A stretch of 64,000 nucleotides of DNA from CAG-791 sp963596015. GTDB taxonomy: Bacteria; Bacillota; Clostridia; Lachnospirales; Lachnospiraceae. Shown piece after piece: positions 1 through 9,910 of this stretch. The position numbers and the translations under genes were made by a program. Numbering within the stretch: position 1 is the first letter of the stretch; each line of letters begins with the position of its first letter. Below the pieces are notes generated by a model. That model worked only from the letters and a program-made list of their open reading frames with translations, had not been told where the DNA came from and did not search any database. The DNA lies in contig CAVBJS010000005.1 of assembly GCA_963596015.1 (NCBI GenBank), positions 12,822 through 76,821 of the forward strand. The letters run 5' to 3'.

Positions 1-3000
1 GGGGATATTGTGCGCTGGCGTGAAAACGGAGAGATCGAATTCGTGGGAAGACGGGACCACCAGGTCAAGATCCACGGCTACCGTATCGAGCTGAAGGAAG
101 TGGAGTCTGTGATCCGGGAATTTGAGGGCATAAAGGACGCCACCGTGCAGGCCTTTGATGACCCCAACGGCAGTAAGTTCATCGCAGCCTATATCTGCGC
201 AGATACGCCGGTGGATATAGAAGCTATGAATGCCTTCATCGCAGAGAGAAAGCCCGCCTATATGGTGCCCTATGTCACCACCCAGATAGAGAGGATTCCC
301 TACAATGTGAACCAGAAGGTGGACAAAAACGCCCTGCCCAAGCCGGAATTAAAGGCAAAGGCCGGCAGTCAGAGCGCATCTGCAGCCCCTTTGAATGTCT
401 TAGAGCAGGAGATCAAGGCACTGCTGACAGAACTGCTGGGAGCAGAAGAGTTCGGTGTGACAGATGAGCTGACCGCCATCGGCCTGACCTCTATCAACAG
501 CATAAAGCTGGCGGCTATCCTTTATAACACCTACGGCATTTCTCTGAATGCCTTTGACCTTCTGGACGGTGCTACGCTGCAGACCATCGAAAATGCCATC
601 CTGGATCAGTGGATGAAGAAACAAGAGAAAGCGGAGCAAAGTGATTCTTCTGATGGTCCTGTCTCTTGTGCATCCTCTTCGGCATCGTCTTCTGCTTCCG
701 CTTTGGATGCCGGAGTCGGCACTGCTGCAAAGAACGCAGAGAATGACAGATGCGGGAATACAGAGAGTGAGAATAAGGGAAGTAAGGATAATAAAATCAC
801 AGTCGCAGACTGCGCACCCTTAAGCTTTGCCCAGCAGGGCGTCTATTCTGAGTGTCTGGCTAATCCGGAGAGCACTTTTTACAATATTCCCAGTTGCCTG
901 ACCCTGCCGGAAGGAACGAAGCAGGAGGATGTGATCGGGGCGCTGGAGCAGCTGACAGCGGCGCATCCTGCCCTGGCAAGTCACTTTGTAGCCGATGATA
1001 CCCAGACGATCCTTCATGCCCGGCTGTCGGACTTCGCATGGGATATTCCGGTGCTTACCATGAGCGCAGAGGAATTTGCCGCATACAAAAAGGAATTTGT
1101 GAAGCCCTTTGATCTGGAGAAGGGACCGCTGTGCCGCTTTGTACTGGTGCAGGCTGACCGGCTGTATCTGCTGATGGATGTACATCACCTGGTAGCTGAC
1201 GGCGCATCGGTGGATCTGATGCTGCGGGAGCTTTGCAGGGCATTGGACGGAGAGAGTATTTCTCCGGAGTCCTATACCAGCTTTGATTTTGCAAGAGAGC
1301 AGCATCTGGAAGAAGAGAATGAGAGATTCTTTGACCAGGTGATGGCCGGGGTGGAGGAAGCTTCTCAGCTGATCCCGGATGTCTATGAAAAGGACAAGCC
1401 CCATACGGAAGGACAGGCAAAGGAAGAGATAGACTTAGCCCCTGTCAATGCATATGCAAGAGCCCATGGCATCACCCCGGCGGCAGTTTATCTGGCAGCC
1501 TCCTTCCTGGCAACAGGACGTTATATCTGTGAGGATCATGTGGCCATAGCCACCATTTCCAGCGGCCGCAGCAATGTGCGTATTGCCGGCACCGTAGGCA
1601 TGTTCGTCAACACACTGCCCCTTTCTTCCAAGTTGGATCCGGAAGAGAAGGCAGAGGACTTTATCCGCCGCAGCGCAGAGCTTTTTGTGGGTGTGATCCG
1701 TCACGAGAATCATCCTTTTGCGGCTATTGCGGCTAAATATGATTTTAAACCCCAGATCTCCTATGCTTACCAGGTAGGGGTGCTGGGACAATATGAGACC
1801 AGTCTGGGCAGCCTTAAGAGCGAGGATCTGTCCCCTGACCGGGCGAAGCTTCCCATCTCCATCCAGATCTTTGGCGAGGAAGGAAAGCAGGGGACGGTGC
1901 AGGTCAACTATGACGCAGCCCTGTTCAGTGAGGCTTTTGCCAAGGGCTTTGCGCACAGCATCGCCGTGGCAGCCAAGCAGCTGATCAGCCTTGATAAGGT
2001 AGGAGATGTGAGCCTGACGGAGAAAGAGGACTGGGCAAAGTTAGATGGCTATAATCAGCCCATGCGTCTTGACTTTGATCCTCAGGATTCTGTAGTAAGC
2101 AAGTTTAAGAAGATCGCGGCACAGTTCCCGGAGAAAGAGGCAGCGGTCTATAAAGAAAAATCCTATACCTATAAGGAACTGGATCAGGTGACAGACCGTC
2201 TGGCGGCCTGCATCTACGAAAAGGTCAGCCGGGTGACGGGAAAGAGCGACCTTGCAGAGCAGGTGGTCTCTGTGATCATCGGCCGCAGCGAGCACGTATT
2301 CTTACTGCCCCTGGCTATCCTGAAGGCAGGCTGTGGCTACGAGCCCTTAGATCCCAGCTATCCCCAGGAGCGATTGAACTTCATGGTACAGGATGCAGGG
2401 GCAAGCCTGCTGATCGCTGAGAGAGAGCTGGCACCCTTAGTCAATGAGTATCAGGGCGAAGTGCTTTACGTGGACGAGTTGGATGACGCCGCTGCGGCAC
2501 TGACCCGGTATACCCTGCCGGAGGCACCCGGGCCTCATGATCTTATGATCATGCTTTATACCTCCGGCTCCACCGGCACTCCTAAGGGCTGCCAGATCGA
2601 GCACGGCAACATGGTGGCTTTTGCTTACGGCTCTAACCATGAAGGCTTCTATACCACAGACGGCCGGACCGCTTCCTTTGCCTCCTTTGGCTTTGATGTA
2701 TGCATGTCCGATACTTTCTGCACCCTGTTAAACGGGGCTACGCTGTGCGTGATCCCGGAGGATGTGCGCATGAATCTGAACGAACTGGCCGCCTACTTTG
2801 ACGAGGCGGGCATCACCCAGGTACTTCTGACTACCCAGGTGGGCGTACAGTTCGTACAGAATTATCCGCAGATGAAGACACTGCGTTTCCTGGTCATGGG
2901 GGGAGAAAAGCTCCCGGCTTTGGATCCTTCCGCTTTGAACTATACGATCATCAATGGCTACGGCCCGACGGAGAATTGCTGCGGCGTCAGCCTGTTCCCC

Positions 3001-5109
3001 ATCCGGTTCTGGGAGCCCAATGTTCCCATCGGAAAACCCATGGTGACCATCGCCGGCTACGTGCTGGATAAGAGCGGTCATCGTCTGCCTGCCGGCGCCG
3101 CAGGCGAGTTCTGCCTGTGCGGCCCCCAGGTCACAAGAGGATATTTAAACCGGCCGGATAAGACCGCAGAAGCCTATACCCAGTCTCCCTACAGTGAGTT
3201 CAGGATGTATCACACAGGTGATATCGTCCGCTACCGGGAGGATGGCAATGTAGAATTCGTGGGCAGAAAGGACGGCCAGGTCAAGATCCGCGGCTTCCGT
3301 GTGGAGACCAAGGAAGTAGAGGCAGTGATCCGGGAATATCCGGGCATCACGGATGCCACGGTACAGGCTTACAGCTATGACAACGGCGGAAAGTATCTGG
3401 CAGCCTTTATCGTCAGCAAGGAGACGGTAGAGATCGAGAGCCTGGATCAGTTTATCAAGGATCGTAAGCCTGCCTACATGGTGCCGTTAGTTACCATGCA
3501 GATCGACAAGATCCCGCTGACCATCAACCAGAAGGTAGATAAGAAGGCACTGCCGAAGCCGGAGGTAAAGAAGGCCGGCTATGAGGCACCTTCTAACAAG
3601 GCAGAGGAGGATTTCTGCACCATCTTCAGCCAGATCCTGGGGGTGGAAAAAGTAGGCGTGGCCGACGACTTCTTCGAGCTGGGCGGCAGCTCCATCAGCG
3701 CCATGCGGGTGGTAGTGGCAGCCAATCAGTTGGGCTATGCCATCGTTTATCAGAATGTCTTTGAAAACACTACTCCCAGAATGCTGGCAGCCTTTGCCGG
3801 CGGGGAGAGTGTGACAGCAGCTGCCGGGGAAGAGAAAGTGCAGACGGCAGCGCCGGAAAGTACCGGAGGCGGAGATTCCTTCTACGGCCTCGGCACCACA
3901 GAGATCGGACGGGACGGCTACGATTATCACGACATCAATGCCCTGCTCCGGGGTAATACGGTGGAGGCCTTCCGAAAGGGACAGCAGCAGGTATTGGGAG
4001 ATGTGCTGCTGTGCGGTGCCACAGGCTATCTGGGCATCCATGTATTCCGACAGCTCCTGGATAAGACCGACAGCAGGATCTACTGCCTGATCCGTGGGAA
4101 AAAAGACCAGAGTGCGAAACAGCGTTTCCAGGCACTTTTGCAATATTACTTCGGCGAAGACTGTGAGGAACTTTTCGGCACCCGCATTTTCGTGATAGAG
4201 GGGGATGCCATGGAAGCTTCCGCACTGGCAGATCTGCGGATCGAGGCGCAGGAGGTTACTGTCATTAACTGCGCAGCCAGCGTCAAGCACTTCGCAAAGG
4301 GCGATGAGATCGAGAGAGCCAACCTGGGTATCGTACAAAACCTCATCGACTGGTGTCAGAAGAATAATGCACGGCTGGTACATGTTTCCACGGAGAGCAT
4401 CTTCGGACATCCCACTGCGGGCGTGCCCAGAGACGGCCTTATTTACGACGAGCATATGCTTTATGTGGGACAGATCTATGAGGATAACCAGTATGTCCGC
4501 TCCAAATTCCTGGCAGAGAGACTGATCTATGAAAAGATCCTGAAGGAAGACCTCAATGCCAAGGTGCTGCGGGCAGGCAATCTGGCCCCCAGAGAAAAGG
4601 ACGGCCATTTCCAGATCAATGCCGGATCCAATAACTACATGAACACATTAAAGGGCTTTGCCCTTCTGGGACTGGTGCCCTATGAGGTGGCAGTAACAAG
4701 CACGGAGTTCTCTCCCATTGACAAGGTGGCAGAGGCAGTAGTGCTGTTGGGACAGACCCCCCGGGACTGCGTATGCTTCATGATGAGCAATAACCACAGA
4801 CCACTGATGGGAGATGTGGTAGAGAGCATGCGGGAGCAGGGATATGAGATCCGGTATGCGGAGAATGAAGAATTCGCCCAGGCACTGCAGAAGGCTTTGC
4901 AGGATCCGGCTCTTTGCGATGCCATGAGACCCTTTATGGCTTATGCTACCAATGAGCAGGGCAGCAAGTCTTCCCTTGGCCTGGATGAACTGAGCGTTTC
5001 CTATACGACCCAGATCCTGGCCCGGTACGGCTTTAGCTGGCCGGTATGCGGAACGGCCTATGTGCACCGCTTCCTGGAGGTCATGGGCGGCTTAAAGGAC
5101 GGGGAGTAA
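1..5109 (+). CDS. Non-ribosomal peptide synthetase, 5' end outside window: (A)-PCP-C-A-PCP-reductase
   Basis: The frame is open from base 1, so the protein continues upstream; 1702 residues are visible. Domains in order: the C-terminal part of an adenylation domain (to about residue 120), a carrier domain with likely phosphopantetheine Ser164 (GLTSINS), a condensation domain (about 274-690) with intact HHLVADG at 395-401, a full adenylation domain (about 700-1190; YTSGSTGTPKG at 853; substrate-binding Asp899 in the FDV motif; YGPTE; final Lys in the NQKVDKKALPKPE region), a second carrier (GGSSIS, Ser1231) and a terminal NAD(P)H reductase (GATGYLG at 1339-1345, YVRSK at 1498-1502). Reductase endings usually release peptide aldehydes or alcohols, and similar two-module gut Clostridia synthetases make dipeptide aldehydes that can cyclise to pyrazinones. 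Residues lining the second A pocket read about D-V-S-T-V-G-G-C-G; I cannot assign an amino acid. It is followed 42 bp later by a second NRPS gene, probably one operon. Confidence 0.93.
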   Translation, partial: GDIVRWRENGEIEFVGRRDHQVKIHGYRIELKEVESVIREFEGIKDATVQAFDDPNGSKFIAAYICADTPVDIEAMNAFIAERKPAYMVPYVTTQIERIPYNVNQKVDKNALPKPELKAKAGSQSASAAPLNVLEQEIKALLTELLGAEEFGVTDELTAIGLTSINSIKLAAILYNTYGISLNAFDLLDGATLQTIENAILDQWMKKQEKAEQSDSSDGPVSCASSSASSSASALDAGVGTAAKNAENDRCGNTESENKGSKDNKITVADCAPLSFAQQGVYSECLANPESTFYNIPSCLTLPEGTKQEDVIGALEQLTAAHPALASHFVADDTQTILHARLSDFAWDIPVLTMSAEEFAAYKKEFVKPFDLEKGPLCRFVLVQADRLYLLMDVHHLVADGASVDLMLRELCRALDGESISPESYTSFDFAREQHLEEENERFFDQVMAGVEEASQLIPDVYEKDKPHTEGQAKEEIDLAPVNAYARAHGITPAAVYLAASFLATGRYICEDHVAIATISSGRSNVRIAGTVGMFVNTLPLSSKLDPEEKAEDFIRRSAELFVGVIRHENHPFAAIAAKYDFKPQISYAYQVGVLGQYETSLGSLKSEDLSPDRAKLPISIQIFGEEGKQGTVQVNYDAALFSEAFAKGFAHSIAVAAKQLISLDKVGDVSLTEKEDWAKLDGYNQPMRLDFDPQDSVVSKFKKIAAQFPEKEAAVYKEKSYTYKELDQVTDRLAACIYEKVSRVTGKSDLAEQVVSVIIGRSEHVFLLPLAILKAGCGYEPLDPSYPQERLNFMVQDAGASLLIAERELAPLVNEYQGEVLYVDELDDAAAALTRYTLPEAPGPHDLMIMLYTSGSTGTPKGCQIEHGNMVAFAYGSNHEGFYTTDGRTASFASFGFDVCMSDTFCTLLNGATLCVIPEDVRMNLNELAAYFDEAGITQVLLTTQVGVQFVQNYPQMKTLRFLVMGGEKLPALDPSALNYTIINGYGPTENCCGVSLFPIRFWEPNVPIGKPMVTIAGYVLDKSGHRLPAGAAGEFCLCGPQVTRGYLNRPDKTAEAYTQSPYSEFRMYHTGDIVRYREDGNVEFVGRKDGQVKIRGFRVETKEVEAVIREYPGITDATVQAYSYDNGGKYLAAFIVSKETVEIESLDQFIKDRKPAYMVPLVTMQIDKIPLTINQKVDKKALPKPEVKKAGYEAPSNKAEEDFCTIFSQILGVEKVGVADDFFELGGSSISAMRVVVAANQLGYAIVYQNVFENTTPRMLAAFAGGESVTAAAGEEKVQTAAPESTGGGDSFYGLGTTEIGRDGYDYHDINALLRGNTVEAFRKGQQQVLGDVLLCGATGYLGIHVFRQLLDKTDSRIYCLIRGKKDQSAKQRFQALLQYYFGEDCEELFGTRIFVIEGDAMEASALADLRIEAQEVTVINCAASVKHFAKGDEIERANLGIVQNLIDWCQKNNARLVHVSTESIFGHPTAGVPRDGLIYDEHMLYVGQIYEDNQYVRSKFLAERLIYEKILKEDLNAKVLRAGNLAPREKDGHFQINAGSNNYMNTLKGFALLGLVPYEVAVTSTEFSPIDKVAEAVVLLGQTPRDCVCFMMSNNHRPLMGDVVESMREQGYEIRYAENEEFAQALQKALQDPALCDAMRPFMAYATNEQGSKSSLGLDELSVSYTTQILARYGFSWPVCGTAYVHRFLEVMGGLKDGE

Positions 5110-5151
5110 AGGAAGGAAAGTAAAGGGCGAGAGGTAAGAGGAAACACAACC

Positions 5152-8100
5152 ATGAATTTACTGTTTCATGAACATTTTTCCGGGCTGGCTAAGGCAACGC
5201 CGGCCCACCCGGCGCTGTGTGATGAGCAGGGAACATTGACTTATCGGGAGGCGGATGAGCTGACCAATGCGCTGGCCGCCTCCCTTAAGGAGGCAGGCCT
5301 TGGTGCCGGGGAGGCAGTAGCCATCTTTGTCTCCAGACAAAAGGAGATTCTGGTAGGGGCCATAGCGGTCATGAAGGCGGGCGGTGTGTACCTTCCGTTG
5401 GATGAAGGGTACCCGGACGAGAGACTTTCCTACATGATGGAGGATGCAGGGGCGCGGTTTGTCCTTGCGGATCGTACGCTGGCAGAGGAGAGGAAAGAGG
5501 CTTTTGCCGGCCGGCAGATCTTTTATTTTGACCAGGCGAGGCCGCTGCCTGTTTTTACACCGGTGTCCCGGTGCGCCGATGATCCGGTGATGATCCTCTA
5601 TACCTCCGGCACCACGGGAAAACCCAAGGGCGTGGTGCACCGCCACGCCCTTTTGCAGAATGTCAATGACTGGACGGCCAATCATGAGGGACTTACTTTT
5701 TCCGAAGACAGCCATATGGGCATCATGTCCGGCTTTACCTTTGTGGCCACCAATGTCTTTATGTTCGGCACCTTGCAAAGAGGCGGAACAGTACATATCG
5801 CCCCAAATGGGGTGAAGCAGAATATCGATGTGCTCTATGCCTATATCAGGGAAAAGGGCATCACCCACATTTTTATGCCCTCCAGCCTGACGGCGGCCAT
5901 GGCAGAGGAATATGATCTTAGCGGCATCACCCTTTTTGCCGGCGGCGAAAAGATGCGCAATTTCACGCCCTGTTCCCGGGAGACCAGAGTCTACAATATG
6001 TACGGCAGCACGGAGCTGGCTACCATCTTTTCCATACGGGTTCACGGGGATGAGACCATTATGCCCATCGGCTATCTGACCAAGGGAGACCATGCCCTTT
6101 TGATGGATGAGGAGCTGCATCCCGTGAAAGAGGGAGAGACCGGGGAGTTGCTGCTGTGTGATCCCCGGATGTCCCATCAGTACCTGAATCTGCCGGAGCA
6201 GACGGCGGCCAAGTGGATAGAGATAGACGGCAAGCTGTATTTCCGCACGGGAGACCGGATGCGCCGGGATGAAAAGGGCATTTACTATATCCTGGGACGC
6301 ATGGACAATATGGTAAAGCTGCGGGGCTTTCGCATCGAGACAGGTGAAGTGGAGACCCAGGTATCCAAGACCTTTGCAGAGTTGGGCATGGCGGCCGGGC
6401 AGGTAGTGGTGGTACTGCGGACCGTCAACGGTATCGATCATCTGGCATGCTATTATGAGTCGACAGAAACCTTTGATGAGAAAAAGGTTACAGAGGCCCT
6501 GGCCAGGTTCCTGCCCTCCTATATGATGCCGGATCTGTGGACAGCGGTAGAAGCCATGCCCCGGAATGCCAATGGCAAGGTGATCCGTGCAGAGCTGCCG
6601 GAGCCTGCCCTGCAGCTGCATTTTCTGGGGGCTATCTACAGCGAAGCTGAGCTGCGGGTGGTGGAGGCAGCATGTGCCGTATTGCATTTAGAGGGTGCCG
6701 TCGATCCGGACGATAGCTTTGTACAGCTGGGGGGAGATTCCCTGCGGGCCATGGAACTTGCTTCTATGCTGGGAGAGCAGGGTATCCGGATCAGCGGGGC
6801 TAAGATCCTGGCCCTTGATTCTCTGCGTGAGATCGCCCGGGCGGCGCAGATCCACTATGAAAGACTCTGGACAGTGGAAGAGTACGAGAGAGTCAAATAT
6901 GCCTACCTGGCCCATGGAGAGCATATCTGTCAGGTATTGCCCTTAAGTGCCAAACAGGATGATCTGCTTTGTCAGCAGTTGATCCATCCTGACAGACTGG
7001 TATCCGATAATCGGTTTTTCTTTGCATTGGAGAGTCGGTTGAGGGAAGAGGATCTGCGGCAGATAATGGATACGTTGACGCAGGACCACCCCGAGATGCG
7101 GGCCTCGGTAGCCTGCCGGGATGTATCCGTCTTTCAATGTGTCATCACGGACAGGAAGATCCCTATTACCATGATCCACAGCCGGGAAGCGGACATTGCG
7201 GCGGCCTATGCAAGGCTGTGCAGGGAAGAAGAGACAAAACCCTTTGACTTGCAATTTTCGCCTATGTTCCGGGTAAGCTGCCTGGATAGAAGTGATGGGC
7301 CATCCTGCCTGTTGGTGACGGCCAATAAGGCGGCCTATGAGATGCCTGTACTGCGCAGACTCTTTGCCCGGATGATGGAGCTGTTGCAGCACTTTTACCC
7401 GGAGGATCAGGAGATCGCATCCTGGAAGGAGCTTTTCGTGCAGGCTGTGGAGACAGACCGGGAAGGCTTTGGGGAAGAAGGAAAAGAATGGCAGGAAGGA
7501 CATCAGGCAGAGGATCTGTCTGTGCCCGGCCGGGGAGAGGATAAGGAAATCTTTATCTATTCTCATAAACCGGAGAAGAAGCTGTTCTTCGTCCATACCG
7601 GCAATACCGGCAGCAGTGCCTACTACCAACTGGCCCAAAGGATCAAAGAGGACTACAGCTTTGCAGTGGTGGAACCCTATAATCTCTATCACAGAGAGGA
7701 TATACGTCATGGTATCCCTCAGATCGCGTCCAGATATATCGAGATCATAAAGAAATATCAGCCCCAGGGGCCTTATATCCTGGGAGGTTGGTGCTACGGC
7801 GGCGTGGTGGCACATGAGATGGCCTGCCAGCTGGAGGAGCAGGGAGAAAAGGTGGAGCAGTTGATCCTGCTGGATGCCCATGCGCTGGCCAGTCAGGAAA
7901 TGCGGCAGCTGGCGGCACCTATGCAGGCCGGCGTGGGCCGCAGCTATTTTGAGACCTGCCCCCTCTTTAAGGAACTTCGGGAAAACGGCATGCTGGAGGC
8001 GGTAGTTGAGAATGCTGCCCAGGTCACGGCGGACCTCAATGCCCATGTGCCGAAGATATATCACGGGGCAGTGACTTACTTTAAACCGGAGCATACCCCG

Positions 8101-8286
8101 GCAGCGGCAGAGGGAGAAGTGCTGCAGTATTGGCAGGAAATGATGAAAAAGCAGGCGGGAAATTATGAGAATTACTGCGAAAAGGATAAGCTGACAGTAA
8201 CCCTGACCCCCAGAGAGCACGATGAGATGATGGAGCCGGATTCTTTGGATATCATCGTACCAAAGCTCCATGAGGTACTGGACTGA
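5152..8286 (+). CDS. NRPS protein A-PCP-degenerate C-thioesterase with Cys nucleophile
   Basis: A protein of 1044 residues. The adenylation domain has YTSGTTGKPKG from residue 150 and NGKVIRAELPEP near its end, but the position that normally binds the amino group (Asp235 in GrsA) reads Val198, so the substrate may not be an ordinary alpha-amino acid. The carrier motif is GGDSLRA with Ser530. Next comes a condensation-like stretch of only about 175 residues (about 595-770) whose HHxxxDG position reads NKAAYEM (725-731), so it is probably inactive. A type I thioesterase follows with GGWCYGG: Cys881 replaces the usual Ser. Asp908 and His1023 complete a plausible triad. The stop lies 48 bp before a convergent two-component operon. 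The role could be loading, editing or release for the upstream synthetase, possibly cyclising. Family assignment is firm; the product is unknown. Confidence 0.92.
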   Translation: MNLLFHEHFSGLAKATPAHPALCDEQGTLTYREADELTNALAASLKEAGLGAGEAVAIFVSRQKEILVGAIAVMKAGGVYLPLDEGYPDERLSYMMEDAGARFVLADRTLAEERKEAFAGRQIFYFDQARPLPVFTPVSRCADDPVMILYTSGTTGKPKGVVHRHALLQNVNDWTANHEGLTFSEDSHMGIMSGFTFVATNVFMFGTLQRGGTVHIAPNGVKQNIDVLYAYIREKGITHIFMPSSLTAAMAEEYDLSGITLFAGGEKMRNFTPCSRETRVYNMYGSTELATIFSIRVHGDETIMPIGYLTKGDHALLMDEELHPVKEGETGELLLCDPRMSHQYLNLPEQTAAKWIEIDGKLYFRTGDRMRRDEKGIYYILGRMDNMVKLRGFRIETGEVETQVSKTFAELGMAAGQVVVVLRTVNGIDHLACYYESTETFDEKKVTEALARFLPSYMMPDLWTAVEAMPRNANGKVIRAELPEPALQLHFLGAIYSEAELRVVEAACAVLHLEGAVDPDDSFVQLGGDSLRAMELASMLGEQGIRISGAKILALDSLREIARAAQIHYERLWTVEEYERVKYAYLAHGEHICQVLPLSAKQDDLLCQQLIHPDRLVSDNRFFFALESRLREEDLRQIMDTLTQDHPEMRASVACRDVSVFQCVITDRKIPITMIHSREADIAAAYARLCREEETKPFDLQFSPMFRVSCLDRSDGPSCLLVTANKAAYEMPVLRRLFARMMELLQHFYPEDQEIASWKELFVQAVETDREGFGEEGKEWQEGHQAEDLSVPGRGEDKEIFIYSHKPEKKLFFVHTGNTGSSAYYQLAQRIKEDYSFAVVEPYNLYHREDIRHGIPQIASRYIEIIKKYQPQGPYILGGWCYGGVVAHEMACQLEEQGEKVEQLILLDAHALASQEMRQLAAPMQAGVGRSYFETCPLFKELRENGMLEAVVENAAQVTADLNAHVPKIYHGAVTYFKPEHTPAAAEGEVLQYWQEMMKKQAGNYENYCEKDKLTVTLTPREHDEMMEPDSLDIIVPKLHEVLD

Positions 8287-8334
8287 CAGCAGGTGAAGAG
8301 AGACAGGGAGAGTGGACCTGCGGGCTGTGTGCAC

Positions 8335-8961
8335 TTAGTCCTCATCCAGATCGGCGATCATTTTTACCTCGCTGACTGCTAAGGCAAGCTGCAGCTTATT
8401 TTCCAGTCCGGTTTTTTGCAGCATGTTGGTCACATGAAACTTGACGGTGGACATTTCTATGCCCATCTCCGATGCGATGCGGGGGTAGGACAGACCCCGG
8501 AGCAGGTAGCGCAGCACTTTCAGCTCTGTTTTAGTAAATTCTGTACTTTTCGCCATACCGATCCGGACAGGCGGCGGTGCATCGGGAAAGATGTGCTCGC
8601 CGGCCATTGTCCGCCCCACGATTTCCATCAGGCGGTTTTCCGTAGAATCCTTGTACCACAGACTGTCTGCCCCGGCTGATCTGGCATTTTCCAGAACTGC
8701 GCTGTCGATCAGCGAGGTCACGACGATGATCTTGATCTTGGGATACATGTCCTTGATGTTTCGGACGGCTGTCAGGCCGTTCTCCCGGTTTTGTGTCTGC
8801 ACATCCATCAAGACAAGGTCCACCGGGGTGCTCCGGCAGATCTCGACGGCCTGCTTTGCGCCCGGAATAGACGCGACGATCTGATGTCCGTCATCCACCG
8901 GAAAGTAGCTTTCCAGCAGACTGCGGATCATGGGCTGATCTTCAACGATCATTACTCTCAT
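8335..8961 (-). CDS. LuxR/NarL-family response regulator
   Basis: The start is placed at the ATG giving MRVMIVEDQPM because AAGGAGG lies 8 bases before it; the longer reading frame adds 21 residues without a ribosome site. The 208-residue protein has a receiver domain (acidic pair in VEDQ, phospho-acceptor Asp in LVLMDVQ, Thr in VVTS, Lys in YKDS) and a C-terminal LuxR helix-turn-helix (FTKTELKVLRYLLRGLSYPRIA). It should bind DNA when phosphorylated by the kinase encoded just upstream, whose 3' end overlaps this gene by 20 bp, suggesting coupled translation. Being convergent with the NRPS genes, it may or may not control them. The target is unknown. Confidence 0.9.
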   Translation of the reverse strand: MRVMIVEDQPMIRSLLESYFPVDDGHQIVASIPGAKQAVEICRSTPVDLVLMDVQTQNRENGLTAVRNIKDMYPKIKIIVVTSLIDSAVLENARSAGADSLWYKDSTENRLMEIVGRTMAGEHIFPDAPPPVRIGMAKSTEFTKTELKVLRYLLRGLSYPRIASEMGIEMSTVKFHVTNMLQKTGLENKLQLALAVSEVKMIADLDED

Positions 8962-9910
8962 GGGCAGGTACCTCCTTTTCCGGAAGTGTGAGAAGAAGTT
9001 TGAAGTAAGGTGTACTTTGAACATACATTGCGCCGCCGGCTTCTGTTACGCGGCGCCGCAGCATGGAAAGGCCGCCGCCCTCCCGGATCTCCTCCTTCGG
9101 CGGCACACCGTTGTTGGTCAGAATAAGCGCTGCATGTCCCAAGCGCTGCTTAAAGTGCACATACAGCTCCGTGCCGTCGGCATGGCGAACACAGTTCGCC
9201 GCACATTCGGTAATGGCCAATGCCGCCAGTGACCGCATGGAAGGCATATCAGAGACCTCCCCTTCTATCAGTACACGAACGCCCATTTCACTGCTTTTGC
9301 CGATGGCAGTTTCCAGCGAGTCAGATGCAGCGCGCATCTGATTGGAGCGGTAAAGTACAGCAATGGCCTGTTCAAAAAGTGCCGCACTTTCTTTGAGCGA
9401 TGAAAGTCCGCTTGGCCTCTGCAGTGCCCGCCGTGCGGCCAGGATGCTATGTCCGATGTCATCATGGACCCGCTGTTTCATCGCAAGGGTCTCTTCTTCG
9501 CGGATGATCTCCGGCATCTGCTCAAAAATTCTCCGCAGCCGGTCATTGGCCTCGGCAAGCTTTGTATTTTCCTCGTTCAGTTCGGACTGCCGCTGCATCA
9601 GCTGTGTCACATCGGTGGCGGTGACCTGTGTATATCGAACCCCTGCTTTTGTGGTGACCTGCTCCTGGGAAAAGCGCAGCGCACTGCCGTCCGGAAAACG
9701 AAAGATCCCAAGCTTCGGTTCCAGACAGTATATACCTTCAGGTGGCGTTTGCAGGGCGGTTTCCAGTTCGGTAAGGGTCTGCACGCCATTTCTTTGCAAA
9801 AGGCTTGCTATGGCGAGCATTCGGTGGTTGATGAGCCGCACGATACCGTTTGTGTCAAAAAAGCAGACTGCAATGGGAAGGTGGTCAAAGCTTTCCTTGA
9901 TCTTGTCCAT
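8942..9910 (-). CDS. Soluble sensor histidine kinase (NarX/LiaS-like core)
   Basis: A 322-residue protein without membrane segments. A PAS-like N-terminal domain (about 1-105) is followed by a coiled coil (QRQSELNEENTKLAEAND), a dimerisation helix with the probable phospho-acceptor His in QRVHDDIGHS, and a HATPase domain with N-box (ECAANCVRHAD) and G-box (EGGGLSMLRRR). It should phosphorylate the LuxR-type regulator encoded next. Having no transmembrane part, it probably takes its signal from the membrane protein whose gene overlaps its start by 26 bp, or senses a cytoplasmic cue through PAS. GGTGGAG precedes the ATG. Confidence 0.88.
   Translation of the reverse strand: MDKIKESFDHLPIAVCFFDTNGIVRLINHRMLAIASLLQRNGVQTLTELETALQTPPEGIYCLEPKLGIFRFPDGSALRFSQEQVTTKAGVRYTQVTATDVTQLMQRQSELNEENTKLAEANDRLRRIFEQMPEIIREEETLAMKQRVHDDIGHSILAARRALQRPSGLSSLKESAALFEQAIAVLYRSNQMRAASDSLETAIGKSSEMGVRVLIEGEVSDMPSMRSLAALAITECAANCVRHADGTELYVHFKQRLGHAALILTNNGVPPKEEIREGGGLSMLRRRVTEAGGAMYVQSTPYFKLLLTLPEKEVPAHESNDR

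Noticed and set aside
5158..6687. Minus-strand open frame of 509 codons opposite the second NRPS gene
   Set aside because: Shadow of a well-supported A-PCP coding region; no recognisable motifs.
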